Below, one piece after another: positions 35,551-44,675 of a stretch of 64,000 nt of DNA; within the stretch, counting starts at the first letter, position 1; each line of letters opens with the position of its first letter. The position numbers and the translations under genes are program-made. The stretch comes from Microbacterium sp. Lineage in GTDB: Bacteria > Actinomycetota > Actinomycetes > Actinomycetales > Microbacteriaceae. The stretch is taken from assembly GCA_003248655.1 (NCBI GenBank), contig QFPM01000001.1:124001-188000 (forward strand), given 5' to 3'. The notes below the pieces were generated by a model. The model was not told where the DNA came from and ran no database searches. It was given only the letters and a program-made list of their open reading frames with translations.

Positions 35551-36096
35551 GTGACCCCCTCTGTCGTGTTCCGAAGCCGCGGCAGCGTCGTGCTCGCGGC
35601 CATCGTGATCGTCTTGGCTGCGGTCCTCGCCGTCAGCGCGCTCGTGGTCGGCTGGCCGCCGAGTGCCGCGGTCGCCTTCGCCGCCGTCGGCTGGGGCGCC
35701 TGGGTGCTGTACGTGCGCCCGTGCGTCATCCTGCATGAGGATGCCGTGGAGCTGCGAAACGTCGCCCGCGATGTGACGATCCCCTACGGCGCGATCGACG
35801 ACGTCGACACCCGCTTTCAGCTGAACATCACCGCAGGTGGTCGGACGTACCGCGCGTGGGCTCTCCCCGCGCCCAGCGGCGGACGCGCCAAGCGCCTCAG
35901 CGACGTTCGCGAGGGCCAGCGGCCGGGCGACTCGCCCTCGACGCTGTCGGGCGCCGCGGCGCTGCGCCTGCGTCAGTCCGTCGCGGGCGCCGAACGCACG
36001 GATGCGCCCGTCATCCAGCGCACTTCCGCGCTCGTCCTCGGCGGCACGGCCGCCATCGCCGTGTTGCTGCTCGTGCTGTCGCTGCTCGGTCTCTGA
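35551..36096 (+). CDS. PH-domain-like membrane protein, opposite to the surrounding operon
   Basis: A 181-residue protein starting at GTG 35551 with two N-terminal transmembrane helices (about 10-50), a bacterial PH-like region (VELRNVARDVTIPYGAIDDV and onward), a disordered linker and a C-terminal transmembrane helix. The family is common in actinobacteria and its role is unknown. CACCAT ends 6 nt before the GTG, a weak leaderless promoter. It lies entirely between oppC and the fused ATPase gene but on the other strand, so the peptide-transporter message is antisense to it. Confidence 0.75.
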   Translation: MTPSVVFRSRGSVVLAAIVIVLAAVLAVSALVVGWPPSAAVAFAAVGWGAWVLYVRPCVILHEDAVELRNVARDVTIPYGAIDDVDTRFQLNITAGGRTYRAWALPAPSGGRAKRLSDVREGQRPGDSPSTLSGAAALRLRQSVAGAERTDAPVIQRTSALVLGGTAAIAVLLLVLSLLGL

Positions 36097-36113
36097 GCTC
36101 ATCACGGCGAGCA

Positions 36114-37223
36114 TCACGGGGCGCCTCGCAGCGCGGGCTCCGCGCCCGAGTCGGCGACGTCGGGCTTCGGGGCGGGCTTGGCACCGCGGCCGCGCGTCGT
36201 GATCCAGTCCCACGCCTCTCGCCACGGGCCCTTCTTGCCCGGCATCCGCCGCTGACGCGGGTCGAACGCGTCGCGCAGGCCATCCCCGATGAAGTTGACG
36301 CACAGGGCGATCACGATGATGAACAGACCCGGCCACCAGAACAGCCACGGGCGGCTCTGGAAGGACTGCTCGTAGCGGTTGAGCAACTGGCCGAGCGACA
36401 CGTCCGGCGGCTGCACCCCGACACCGAGGAAGCTCAGCGCCGCCTCGGTGATGATCGCACCGCTCATGACGAGCGAGATCGTGACGATCGCGACGCCGAC
36501 CGCGTTGGGCAGGACGTGCTTGAACAGGATGCGCGAGTCCGAGGCGCCGGCAACCCGCGCGGCGTCCACGAACTCTCGTTCGCGAAGGGCGAGGAACTCA
36601 CCACGCACGAGGCGGGCGAGACCCGTCCAGCCGAACACACCCAGCACGAGCGCGAGCATCGGTGCACCGAGCGAGCCGACGGCCCGGCCCAGCACCGCGA
36701 ACAGGATGATCGTCGGGATGATGATGATGACATCCGTCGCGCGCATCAGGACCGCGTCGACCCAGCGTCCGTAGAAGCCCGCGATGGCGCCGATGACGAT
36801 CCCCAGGAAGCCTGCGACCGCACCGAAGATGACCATGACGACGATCGACTGCTGTGTGCCGCGCATCACGCGGGCGAAGATGTCCTCGCCGATGTCGGAC
36901 TGCCCGAACGGGAAGGGCCCGAAGTCGAACGGCAGCACCCAGGTGGGCGCGCCCTGCGGGTTCATGATGTCGAAGTGGTCGGTATAGGAGTGCGGATACC
37001 AGCCGGGGATCTTGAACCCGAAGACGTCGAAGCCGACCGACGAGTACGCCAGCACGATGATGAACAGCAACACGACCATGCCGATCATCGCGCCCTTGTG
37101 GCGGAAGAAGCGGCGCCGGATGATCGCGCCCTGGCTGAGGCCCGCGACCTCCTGCTGTTCGATCGTGAGGATGTCTTTGCCGCCAGCGGGGCCGGCCGTG
37201 GGAAGCGAAGTGGAATCTGTCAT
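36114..37223 (-). CDS. oligopeptide ABC transporter permease (OppC/DppC)
   Basis: A 369-residue permease with six transmembrane helices and the OppC N-terminal domain. The ATPase-docking EAA loop reads REREFVDAARVAGASDSRI followed by a conserved His/Pro stretch (FKHVLPNAVG). The N-terminal cytoplasmic segment is longer than in Gram-negative homologues, and a Lys/Arg-rich tail of about 50 residues follows the last helix. It begins 1 nt after the oppB stop codon. Confidence 0.9.
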   Translation of the reverse strand: MTDSTSLPTAGPAGGKDILTIEQQEVAGLSQGAIIRRRFFRHKGAMIGMVVLLFIIVLAYSSVGFDVFGFKIPGWYPHSYTDHFDIMNPQGAPTWVLPFDFGPFPFGQSDIGEDIFARVMRGTQQSIVVMVIFGAVAGFLGIVIGAIAGFYGRWVDAVLMRATDVIIIIPTIILFAVLGRAVGSLGAPMLALVLGVFGWTGLARLVRGEFLALREREFVDAARVAGASDSRILFKHVLPNAVGVAIVTISLVMSGAIITEAALSFLGVGVQPPDVSLGQLLNRYEQSFQSRPWLFWWPGLFIIVIALCVNFIGDGLRDAFDPRQRRMPGKKGPWREAWDWITTRGRGAKPAPKPDVADSGAEPALRGAP

Positions 37224-37224
37224 G

Positions 37225-38751
37225 TCAGTTCACCCGGATTCGGGGGTCGAGCAGGGAGTAGCTGAGGTCAGCCAGCAGGTTGCACAGGAGCGTAACGAGG
37301 CTCGTGATGACGAACACCGCCATCACCGTGTTGAGGTCGACCGTAATCGCCGCTTGGACGAACTGACGGCCGATGCCGTTCCAGGCGAACACGGTCTCCG
37401 TGATGGCCGCACCCGAGATGATCCCACCGATGTCGAAGGCGACGAGGGTGACGATCGGGATCATGGCATTGCGGAACGCGTGGCGCATGACCACGGTTCG
37501 CTCGGGAAGGCCTTTCGCGCGCGCCGTCCGCACGTAGTCCTGCCCCATGACTTCGAGCAGGCTCGCCCGCGAGTAGCGGCTCCACCCTGCGAGAGAGATG
37601 AGCATGAGCGCGATCGTCGGAAGGAGCAGGTGTGCGAAGCGGTCGGCCGAGAGCAGCCAGATGCTGCCTTCGAGGTTCGGGGTCGCCGGGCCGATCGTCG
37701 CGATGGGGCGTCCGCCCGTCGCGGTGATGAGGTCCGGCCACGCGCCCATGACCCGGTCCGTGATCAGCAGGAGCCCCACGAGAAATCCGGTGATCAGGCT
37801 CGCGCGCAGCGAGAGCGCACGCTCCTCACCGCCCCACGCGAAGGATGCGATGACGGCAACGACGAGCATGATGACGACGGTGAGCACCCACGACCAGAAG
37901 TTGGGCACGTAGTAGTACAGGTACTGGATCGGGAACCACGCCGCCGCACCGACGGCTGCTGTTGTAATGGCCGACCAGAGCACCCTGCGGTTGCCGTATC
38001 CGGAGGTCAAATAGACCACGACGAAGGCGGTGCCGATGCCGATGATTGCGATGCCGATCACACCGAACTGCGGCGCGAGCAGCCATCCGCTGTAGAGGAT
38101 CGCGAAGAGCCCGCCGATGAAGACGACCGTCGCGATTCCGAAGTTCAGGAAGTACTTGCGGGCGCCACCGCCGACGATGCTCGCCCAGATGAACCCGAGT
38201 ACCAGGCCGATGATGACGACGATCCAGGCCGGGAGATACGGATCTGCGAGGAAATCGTTGAACCCGATCGCGAGGTACATCTTCAGCAGCTGCGCGATCC
38301 AGAAGACCGGCAGCGAGAAGAACAGGAACGCGATGAAGGTGACGGTGTAGTCGAACCCGCTGTACTGGCGAAGCGCCGTCGCCATGCCGATCGCGACGCC
38401 GAGGACGAGCGCGAGGATGGTGGCGGCGAAGACGAGCTGCGCAGACTGCGCGATGCCGGAGCCGACCACCGCGGCGACCTCCTGACCGCGGTTGTTGAAA
38501 CCGAGGTCGAGGTTGCCGGTGAAAATCTTGAGGACGCCGCCGAACCAGAGGAAATAGCGAAGCGGCGGCGGCACGTCGAGGTTAAGCTGCTTGGTGCGCA
38601 GTGCGATGAGGGCTTCCTTGTTGGGAGCCGTCGACTGACGCAGATCCTCGAGCGGATCGCCCGCGTAGGCAGCGAGGACGTAGATCAGGTAACTCGCCGC
38701 GAAGACGATGAGGACCGCCTGAATGAGGCGGCGGACGATATAGCTGAACAA
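37225..38751 (-). CDS. oligopeptide ABC transporter permease (OppB/DppB), expanded
   Basis: A 508-residue permease. The N-terminal YIVRRLIQAVLIVFAASYLIY and the C-terminal EAA region (DYVRTARAKGLPERTVVMRH) are standard for OppB, but the usual length is 310-340 residues. The excess of about 180 residues lies between roughly 165 and 350 and contains around five additional hydrophobic helices separated by short loops. It is cotranscribed with oppC. An intergenic hairpin separates it from the binding-protein gene. Confidence 0.87.
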   Translation of the reverse strand: MFSYIVRRLIQAVLIVFAASYLIYVLAAYAGDPLEDLRQSTAPNKEALIALRTKQLNLDVPPPLRYFLWFGGVLKIFTGNLDLGFNNRGQEVAAVVGSGIAQSAQLVFAATILALVLGVAIGMATALRQYSGFDYTVTFIAFLFFSLPVFWIAQLLKMYLAIGFNDFLADPYLPAWIVVIIGLVLGFIWASIVGGGARKYFLNFGIATVVFIGGLFAILYSGWLLAPQFGVIGIAIIGIGTAFVVVYLTSGYGNRRVLWSAITTAAVGAAAWFPIQYLYYYVPNFWSWVLTVVIMLVVAVIASFAWGGEERALSLRASLITGFLVGLLLITDRVMGAWPDLITATGGRPIATIGPATPNLEGSIWLLSADRFAHLLLPTIALMLISLAGWSRYSRASLLEVMGQDYVRTARAKGLPERTVVMRHAFRNAMIPIVTLVAFDIGGIISGAAITETVFAWNGIGRQFVQAAITVDLNTVMAVFVITSLVTLLCNLLADLSYSLLDPRIRVN

Positions 38752-38768
38752 GCGGGGTCTTTCCGAGC

Positions 38769-38802
38769 GGAGGGGACCGCCACCGAAGTGGCGGCCCCCT
38801 CC
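38769..38802 (-). terminator. hairpin between binding-protein and permease genes
   Basis: GGAGGGG-CCGCCAC pairs with GTGGCGG-CCCCTCC around a CTTCGG-type loop. Lying inside the operon, it probably attenuates transcription or protects the upstream mRNA so that more binding protein than permease is made. Confidence 0.75.
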
Positions 38803-38836
38803 TTTCTGAGGTGAGTTGACCGGACTTTCGAACGGA

Positions 38837-40750
38837 CTACGACGCCGGCGTGGCCGTCGACGAGCCGACCGGCTTCCACTCCCAGTAGTTCCAGAAGTAG
38901 TTCGGGGACAGGAAGCCAGGCTTCACGCCCTCCACCGCGTCGGACCAGACAACGATACCCGGCCACTGGTAGAGCGGAACAGACCACGCCTGCTCACCGA
39001 TCAGCTTCTCGGCCTCGACCTGCAGGTCCTGCTGAGCAGCGGGGTCGAACTCGCCCGAGAGCTTGTCGAACACGTCGTTCAGGTCCTGCGAGTACCACCC
39101 GTAGGGGTTGTTGGCGCCAGCGCCGTCGGTGCCCGACGGGCCCTCGACACCCTGGTAGTTCGCCGCCGACTCGCCGACCGCGAGCGACTCCGACACCCAC
39201 GCGAACAGGGTCGCGTCGTAGGCGGTCGGGTTGTTGAACACCACGGTGCTCCAGGTCTGACGCTGGTCGTCGGGCAGCTGCTGCAGCACGAAACCAGCCT
39301 CCGTCGCGTACTTCTCCCACAGGTTGTAGGTGTCGACGCGCGCCTGGCGGAGCGAGCTGAGGAAGCGGACCGTGACGGGACCAGTGACGCCGGCCTCGGC
39401 GAGCAGCTTCTTCGCACCCTCGATGTCGGGCTCGGTCAGCTCGGCGTAGCCGTTGACCTCTTCGGCCGCCTTGGCGCCCTCGGTGCCCGGGATGAAGATC
39501 TGCGAGTTGCGCAGAACGGCATCCGGCTGGTTCGGGATGACGAGCTTGTCGAGGATCTCCTGGCGCGGGATCGTCTTCAGGAACGCCTGACGGACCTTGA
39601 GCGCCTTCTCGGCGTCGCCGCCGTAGGTCGCGGGGTCGAACGGACCGCCGTTGCCGACCTGGAGGTCGATGTGCTCGTACGTGCCCTGCGGGGCGCCGGC
39701 GAACTCGACGCCCGGAACACCGGCGGTCAGAGTCGAGGTGATGTCAGAGGTCGGCTGTCCGGCCGCGATCTGAATCTCCTTGTTCTGGATGGCCGTGATC
39801 TGGTCGGCGATGTCAGCGATCGCGCGGACCGTGATCGTCTCGAACTGCGTCGGCTCGTCCCACGTGTCGAGCGGGTTCGCCTTCAGCGTCGTGTAACCCT
39901 CGTCGAGGTTGACCTCGACGATGTTGTACGCGCCGAAGCCGAGGAGCTCCAGCGGCTGCGGGTCACCCTCGGCAACCTTGACGCTCTTGGAGAACTTGTA
40001 GCCCTGGTTGAAGACCTGCGACACCGGAGCGAGGAACTCGAGGTCGTTGTCCTGGACGGCCTTGATGAGGGCATCCTTCGCCTTCTTCGCGGCGTCGGCG
40101 TTGTTCTCGGGGTACTCGTCGGGGTAGGCGAGCTCGACCGTGCCGTGCGCCGAGACGGGCGCGAGCGGGCTGGCGAGCTCCCAGTCGACGTACGGGGAGT
40201 CGTAGGTCAGCGTGACCGAACGGCCGTCGTCGCTGATCTCGGGAACCTCGGAGACGAGGTCGAAGCCGTAGCCCTCCTGCGCACCGGTGTTCCAGAAGGT
40301 GCCCGTCTGACCGGTGAGCTCGCCGCTCTCCTCGTCGACGGTGCCCTCGCCGTCCTGGCGGTGCGTCGTGCCCGACGCCCAGCCGAGGAGCATGTCGGCG
40401 GCATCCACCTGAGCGCCGTCGGCCCACTTGACGCCCTCGTTGACGGTCCACTTGACCTTCAGCGGGTCATCGCTGAGCTTCTCGTACGTGCCGAAGCCTT
40501 CGCGCTTCTGCAGTTCGGGAGTTCCGTCGTAGTAGTACCAGCCCGACTTGGTCAGGTAGTTGATGTTGGCGTTCCATGCGGAGTTGGTGTCCGCGAGACC
40601 GTCGTTGAACGCGAAGTACTGATCGGTGTCGGCGACGGTGATCGACGACCCCTTCACGATCTCGGACTCGCGCGGCGGCGTGCAGCCGCTGAACACCAAG
40701 GCGCCCGCAGCGACGACCGCTGCGGTGGCCAAAAGGCGCTTGTGCTTCAA
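38837..40750 (-). CDS. oligopeptide ABC transporter substrate-binding lipoprotein (OppA/DppA family)
   Basis: A 637-residue SBP family 5 lipoprotein, the extracellular receptor of the importer. The start is TTG 40750: AGGAGG lies 4-5 nt upstream, and translation then begins directly with a lipoprotein signal (KHKRLLATAAVV) ending in the lipobox VFSGC with Cys23. The longer frame to 40831 has no ribosome-binding site. The remainder shows the family's two-lobed fold, with FLKTIPRQEILDKLVIPN as a landmark. It is the first gene of the transporter operon. Confidence 0.9.
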   Translation of the reverse strand: MKHKRLLATAAVVAAGALVFSGCTPPRESEIVKGSSITVADTDQYFAFNDGLADTNSAWNANINYLTKSGWYYYDGTPELQKREGFGTYEKLSDDPLKVKWTVNEGVKWADGAQVDAADMLLGWASGTTHRQDGEGTVDEESGELTGQTGTFWNTGAQEGYGFDLVSEVPEISDDGRSVTLTYDSPYVDWELASPLAPVSAHGTVELAYPDEYPENNADAAKKAKDALIKAVQDNDLEFLAPVSQVFNQGYKFSKSVKVAEGDPQPLELLGFGAYNIVEVNLDEGYTTLKANPLDTWDEPTQFETITVRAIADIADQITAIQNKEIQIAAGQPTSDITSTLTAGVPGVEFAGAPQGTYEHIDLQVGNGGPFDPATYGGDAEKALKVRQAFLKTIPRQEILDKLVIPNQPDAVLRNSQIFIPGTEGAKAAEEVNGYAELTEPDIEGAKKLLAEAGVTGPVTVRFLSSLRQARVDTYNLWEKYATEAGFVLQQLPDDQRQTWSTVVFNNPTAYDATLFAWVSESLAVGESAANYQGVEGPSGTDGAGANNPYGWYSQDLNDVFDKLSGEFDPAAQQDLQVEAEKLIGEQAWSVPLYQWPGIVVWSDAVEGVKPGFLSPNYFWNYWEWKPVGSSTATPAS

Positions 40751-40845
40751 GGTTCCTCCTGTGCAAAGGTGATGCGCCCAGCGCTGATGGCCCTGGGCAC
40801 GGATACGAGCCACGATATGCCGACAGTTCACGTGGCCCTAACCGA

Positions 40846-40873
40846 CCGTAAAACCGTTACAGATCCTTTACGG
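40846..40873. promoter_or_regulatory. possible operator upstream of the oligopeptide operon
   Basis: CCGTAAA (40846-40852) and TTTACGG (40867-40873) form a perfect 7-bp inverted repeat with a 14-nt spacer in the divergent promoter region between the oligopeptide operon and the CPBP gene. No regulator is assigned. Confidence 0.3.
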
Positions 40874-40891
40874 AAAGGAACATGCCTGTGA

Positions 40892-40897
40892 CATTCT
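40892..40897 (+). promoter_or_regulatory. -10 box of CPBP gene (leaderless)
   Basis: CATTCT, keeping the key A2 and T6, 6 nt before GTG 40904. Confidence 0.4.
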
Positions 40898-40903
40898 GAC
40901 AAC

Positions 40904-41692
40904 GTGAATGACACACTCGCCGCAAGTCCGCTCAGTGCGGGGCGCTCTAGAACGCGATTGTGGTGGGAGATCGCGATCGTGCTCGCGTTGTCGGTCGGCC
41001 GGTCGGCGGTGTATTCGGTGCTCTCGCTCGTGCAGGCGCTCACCCGTGAGCAGGCACTCGGCGACCAGTCGACCTCGCTCAATCCCGGCGCGAACGCTCA
41101 GCAGTTCTGGGACGTGCTGTACCAGTTCGTCGGGGCGTTCTTCGGGTTCGCGCCGGTGGCGCTCGCGATCTACCTGCTGTGGGAGCCGGGAGTCTCGGCT
41201 TTTCGGCGCATCGGGCTCGACTTCCGACGTGTCGGTCGGGATGTCGGCGCCGGCATCCTGCTCGTGCTGATCATCGGGGTGCCGGGGCTCGGACTCTACG
41301 CCGCGGGGCGGGCCCTCGGGATCACCGTGCAAGTGGATGCCTCGCCGCTCGACGCATCGTGGTGGACGATCCCGCTGCTGCTGCTCGCGGCGCTTCGCGC
41401 AGGGCTCACCGAGGAAGTCATCATGATCGGGTACTTGTTCGATCGGCTCCGGCGCCTCGGGTGGGGCGTGTGGACGATCATCCTCGCGTCGGCCCTGCTG
41501 CGCGGCTCGTATCACGCGTACCAGGGGTGGGGACCGATCGCCGGAAACGTCGCGATGGGCGTCGTCTTCGGCTGGGTCTACCACCGCTGGGGCCGGGTCA
41601 TGCCCCTCGTGGTCGCGCACGTCCTGATCGACGTCATCGCTTTCGTCGGCTATCCGCTCGCCGCCGCCTGGTGGCCCGGCGTGTTCGCCTGA
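40904..41692 (+). CDS. CPBP family intramembrane metalloprotease homologue
   Basis: A 262-residue protein with about seven transmembrane helices and the CPBP/ABI (CAAX protease-like) region. The paired Glu of motif 1 is in GLTEEVIMIGYL, although the Arg of the usual EExxxR is missing. Motif 2 His is in LLRGSYHAYQG and motif 3 His in VVAHVLIDVIAF. Members process or sequester membrane peptides such as bacteriocin and prenylated substrates. It converges on gcvP. Confidence 0.82.
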   Translation: MNDTLAASPLSAGRSRTRLWWEIAIVLALSVGRSAVYSVLSLVQALTREQALGDQSTSLNPGANAQQFWDVLYQFVGAFFGFAPVALAIYLLWEPGVSAFRRIGLDFRRVGRDVGAGILLVLIIGVPGLGLYAAGRALGITVQVDASPLDASWWTIPLLLLAALRAGLTEEVIMIGYLFDRLRRLGWGVWTIILASALLRGSYHAYQGWGPIAGNVAMGVVFGWVYHRWGRVMPLVVAHVLIDVIAFVGYPLAAAWWPGVFA

Positions 41693-41735
41693 CCCCGGCA
41701 TCCGCCGCCTACAGCTGCGCGAGACGGGGTCAGGC
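41687..41735. terminator. inverted repeat containing both convergent stop codons
   Basis: GCCTGACCCCG (41687-41697) pairs perfectly with CGGGGTCAGGC (41725-41735). Both stop codons (CPBP gene and gcvP) are inside the 11-bp stem. Confidence 0.55.
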
Positions 41736-44675
41736 GAAGGCCTCGACCGGCGGGCAGGCGCAGACCAGGTTGCGGTCGCCGTAGGCGTTGTCGATGCGGC
41801 GGACGGGCGGCCAGTACTTCGTGCGAACCAGCGTGTGTACGGGGTAGACCGCGAGCTCGCGCGAGTACGGGTGCGTCCAGTCGCCCTCGATGACCGAGGA
41901 GGCCGTGTGCGGCGCGTTCACGAGGGGATTGTCGGATGCCGGCCACTCCCCCGCATGCACTCGAGAGGCCTCGGCGCGGATGGCGATCATCGCTTCGATG
42001 AACCGCTCGATCTCGCCGAGATCCTCCGACTCGGTGGGCTCGACCATGAGGGTCCCCGCGACGGGGAACGACATCGTCGGCGCGTGGAAGCCGTAGTCGA
42101 TCAGCCGCTTGGCGACGTCATCCACCGTGACCCCGGTCTCGTCCTTCAGGGGGCGCAGATCGAGGATGCACTCGTGCGCGACGAGCCCGCCCTCTCCCGC
42201 GTATAGCACCGGGTAGTGCTCGCGCAGTCGCGCGGCGATGTAGTTCGCCGACAGCACGGCAGCACCGGTCGCCTCGCGGAGTCCCTGCGCGCCCATCATC
42301 CGGATGTACGCCCACGAGATCGGGAGGATGGATGCCGAGCCGTAGGGCGCCGCCGACACGGGGCCGCCGTCGAAAACGTAGCCGCCCGCGTGCTCGGCGC
42401 GCTGCGCGAGCGGGTGCGAGGGCAGGAAGGGCGCGAGGTGCGCCTTCGCGGCGACGGGCCCGACGCCCGGGCCACCACCGCCGTGCGGGATCGCAAACGT
42501 CTTGTGCAGGTTCAGGTGCGAGACGTCGCCGCCGAGGTCGCCGAAGCGCGCGAACCCGACGAGCGCGTTCATGTTCGCGCCATCGACGTAGACCTGACCT
42601 CCCGCGTCGTGCACGGCCGCGGTGATGTCGACGACATCCTGCTCGTAGACGCCGTGCGTCGACGGGTAGGTGATCATCAGGGCTGCGAGCGAGTCGGCGT
42701 GGGCCGCGATCTTGGCGCGCAGGTCGCCGAGGTCGACGTTGCCGGCCTCGTCGCACGCGACGACGACGACCCGCATGCCAGCGAGGACGGCGGAGGCCGC
42801 GTTCGTGCCGTGCGCCGACGACGGGATCAGGCAGACGTCGCGCTGCACGTCGCCGCGCGAGTGGTGATAGCCCCGAATGGCGAGCAGGCCGGCGAGCTCG
42901 CCCTGCGAGCCGGCGTTCGGCTGCAGCGACACGGCGTCGTAGCCCGTGATCTCGGCGAGCCACGACTCGAGCTGCTCGATGAGCACGAGGTATCCCGCGA
43001 CATCGTCCGCGGGGGCGAACGGGTGCACGCGCGCGAACTCGGGCCACGACACGGCCGCCATCTCGGTCGCCGCGTTGAGCTTCATGGTGCAGGAGCCGAG
43101 CGGGATCATGCCGCGGTCGAGCGCGTAGTCGCGGTCGGCCAGCTGCTTGAGGTAGCGCATCATCGCCGTCTCGGAGTGGTGCACGTGGAAGACGGGGTGC
43201 GTCAGGAACTCGTCCTCGCGCCACAGCGCCTCGGGAACGGATGCCGGCACGGGACCCGTGACGAACCCGAAAGCGCGCTCCTCCGGCCCCCCGAACACCT
43301 GCGCGAGCGCGTGGAGCTCGGCGACCGTCGTCGTCTCGTCGACCGAGATCCCGACCGAGTCGGTGTCGCGGAACCACAGCTGGAATCCGCGCCCCCGCGC
43401 GGCATCCACGATCTCTCCCGCGCGGCCCGGCACCGACACGACGATCGTGTCGAAGAAGCTGTCGTGCAGCACGTCGCTCCCGGCATCCACGATCCAGTCG
43501 CGCAGCAGGGATGCCTTGGCGGCGACCTCGCCGGCGATCCGGCGAAGCCCATCGGGGCCGTGGTAGACGGCGTACATGGATGCCATGACGGCGAGCAGCA
43601 CCTGGGCGGTGCAGATGTTCGACGTCGCCTTCTCGCGGCGGATATGCTGCTCTCGCGTCTGCAGCGACAGGCGGTAGGCGGGCTTGCCCTCGGCATCCTG
43701 CGACACACCGACAAGGCGTCCGGGCAGCTGACGCTCGAGCCCGGCGCGCACCGCTATGTAGCCCGCGTGCGGCCCACCGAAGCCGAGGGGCACGCCGAAG
43801 CGTTGCGTCGTGCCGACGGCGATGTCGGCGCCGAGCGATCCGGGCGAGCGCAGCAGGGTCAGCGCGAGAAGGTCGGCCGCGACGACCGTGAGACCGCCCT
43901 GCGCCTGCACGGCCGCGATGACCTCGGAGGGGTCCCAGATGCGGCCGGTCGCGCCGGGGTACTGGATGAACGCGCCGAAATGGTCGGGGAGCTCGCTATG
44001 GTCTCGATACACCGACGCTGACGCGCCGGCACTCGACCACCGGGGGGTGGCGTCGGCACTCGACCACCGGGGGGTGGCGTCGGCACTCGACCACCGAACT
44101 TCCTCCAGTTCGATGCCGAGGGCGGCGGCACGATGCGCGAGGAGCGCCTTCGTCTGGGGCAGCGCGTCGGCATCCACGAGGAACACGTTCGACGCCGACT
44201 TCGACGCGCGCCGGGCGACGAGCATGCCTTCGACGACGGCACTCGACTCATCGAGCATCGACGCGTTCGCGGTCGCGAGGCCGGTGAGATCGGTCACCAT
44301 CGTCTGGAAGTTGATGAGCGCCTCGAGCCGCCCCTGCGAGATCTCGGGCTGATACGGCGTGTATGCGGTGTACCACGACGGGTTCTCGAAGACGTTCCGC
44401 GCGATCACCGACGGCGTCAACGTGTCGTAGTAGCCGAGGCCGATCATGGCGCGGGCGGGGCGGTTCATCGCCGCGAGCGACCGCAGCTCGGCGAGCGCCT
44501 CGGCCTCGGATGCCGCGATCGGGATCGCCGAGTCGGCGACAGGCGCCGCGTGGATGGATGCCGGCACAGCCCTCTCCACGAGCGCGTCGACCGAGTCGTA
44601 GCCGAGCGCGTTCAGCATGATCGCCTGCGCGTCGGCATCCGTGCCGATGTGACGCTCGGTGAACGGCGTGCTCAC
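41730..44675 (-). CDS. gcvP: glycine dehydrogenase (decarboxylating), P-protein
   Basis: A 981-residue single-chain P-protein of the glycine cleavage system, which decarboxylates glycine with PLP and passes the aminomethyl group to the lipoyl arm of GcvH. The PLP Lys is in HLNLHKTFAIPHGGGGPG in the C-terminal half; the N-terminal half is the catalytically silent duplicate. Near residue 200 the chain contains a tandem 9-residue repeat (RWSSADATP, two and a half times). The GTG start overlaps the TGA of gcvH, so expression follows the upstream riboswitch. Confidence 0.95.
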   Translation of the reverse strand: MSTPFTERHIGTDADAQAIMLNALGYDSVDALVERAVPASIHAAPVADSAIPIAASEAEALAELRSLAAMNRPARAMIGLGYYDTLTPSVIARNVFENPSWYTAYTPYQPEISQGRLEALINFQTMVTDLTGLATANASMLDESSAVVEGMLVARRASKSASNVFLVDADALPQTKALLAHRAAALGIELEEVRWSSADATPRWSSADATPRWSSAGASASVYRDHSELPDHFGAFIQYPGATGRIWDPSEVIAAVQAQGGLTVVAADLLALTLLRSPGSLGADIAVGTTQRFGVPLGFGGPHAGYIAVRAGLERQLPGRLVGVSQDAEGKPAYRLSLQTREQHIRREKATSNICTAQVLLAVMASMYAVYHGPDGLRRIAGEVAAKASLLRDWIVDAGSDVLHDSFFDTIVVSVPGRAGEIVDAARGRGFQLWFRDTDSVGISVDETTTVAELHALAQVFGGPEERAFGFVTGPVPASVPEALWREDEFLTHPVFHVHHSETAMMRYLKQLADRDYALDRGMIPLGSCTMKLNAATEMAAVSWPEFARVHPFAPADDVAGYLVLIEQLESWLAEITGYDAVSLQPNAGSQGELAGLLAIRGYHHSRGDVQRDVCLIPSSAHGTNAASAVLAGMRVVVVACDEAGNVDLGDLRAKIAAHADSLAALMITYPSTHGVYEQDVVDITAAVHDAGGQVYVDGANMNALVGFARFGDLGGDVSHLNLHKTFAIPHGGGGPGVGPVAAKAHLAPFLPSHPLAQRAEHAGGYVFDGGPVSAAPYGSASILPISWAYIRMMGAQGLREATGAAVLSANYIAARLREHYPVLYAGEGGLVAHECILDLRPLKDETGVTVDDVAKRLIDYGFHAPTMSFPVAGTLMVEPTESEDLGEIERFIEAMIAIRAEASRVHAGEWPASDNPLVNAPHTASSVIEGDWTHPYSRELAVYPVHTLVRTKYWPPVRRIDNAYGDRNLVCACPPVEAFA
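44030..44096 (-). repeat. 27-bp in-frame tandem repeat in gcvP
   Basis: Two exact 27-bp units (44030-44056, 44057-44083) and a partial third (44084-44096), encoding repeats of RWSSADATP in the region between the N-terminal PLP-fold segments. Confidence 0.95.

Noticed and set aside
35510..36113. PH-domain gene as a spurious frame inside the operon gap
   Set aside because: Rejection was considered, but it has membrane helices, a coherent domain and a start signal, and nothing on the other strand fills the gap; it is kept as real.
37012..40891. Long plus-strand open frames across the oligopeptide transporter genes
   Set aside because: They mirror oppB and oppA; composition is Arg/Asp/Glu/Val-biased as expected for complementary-frame shadows, and there is no start signal.
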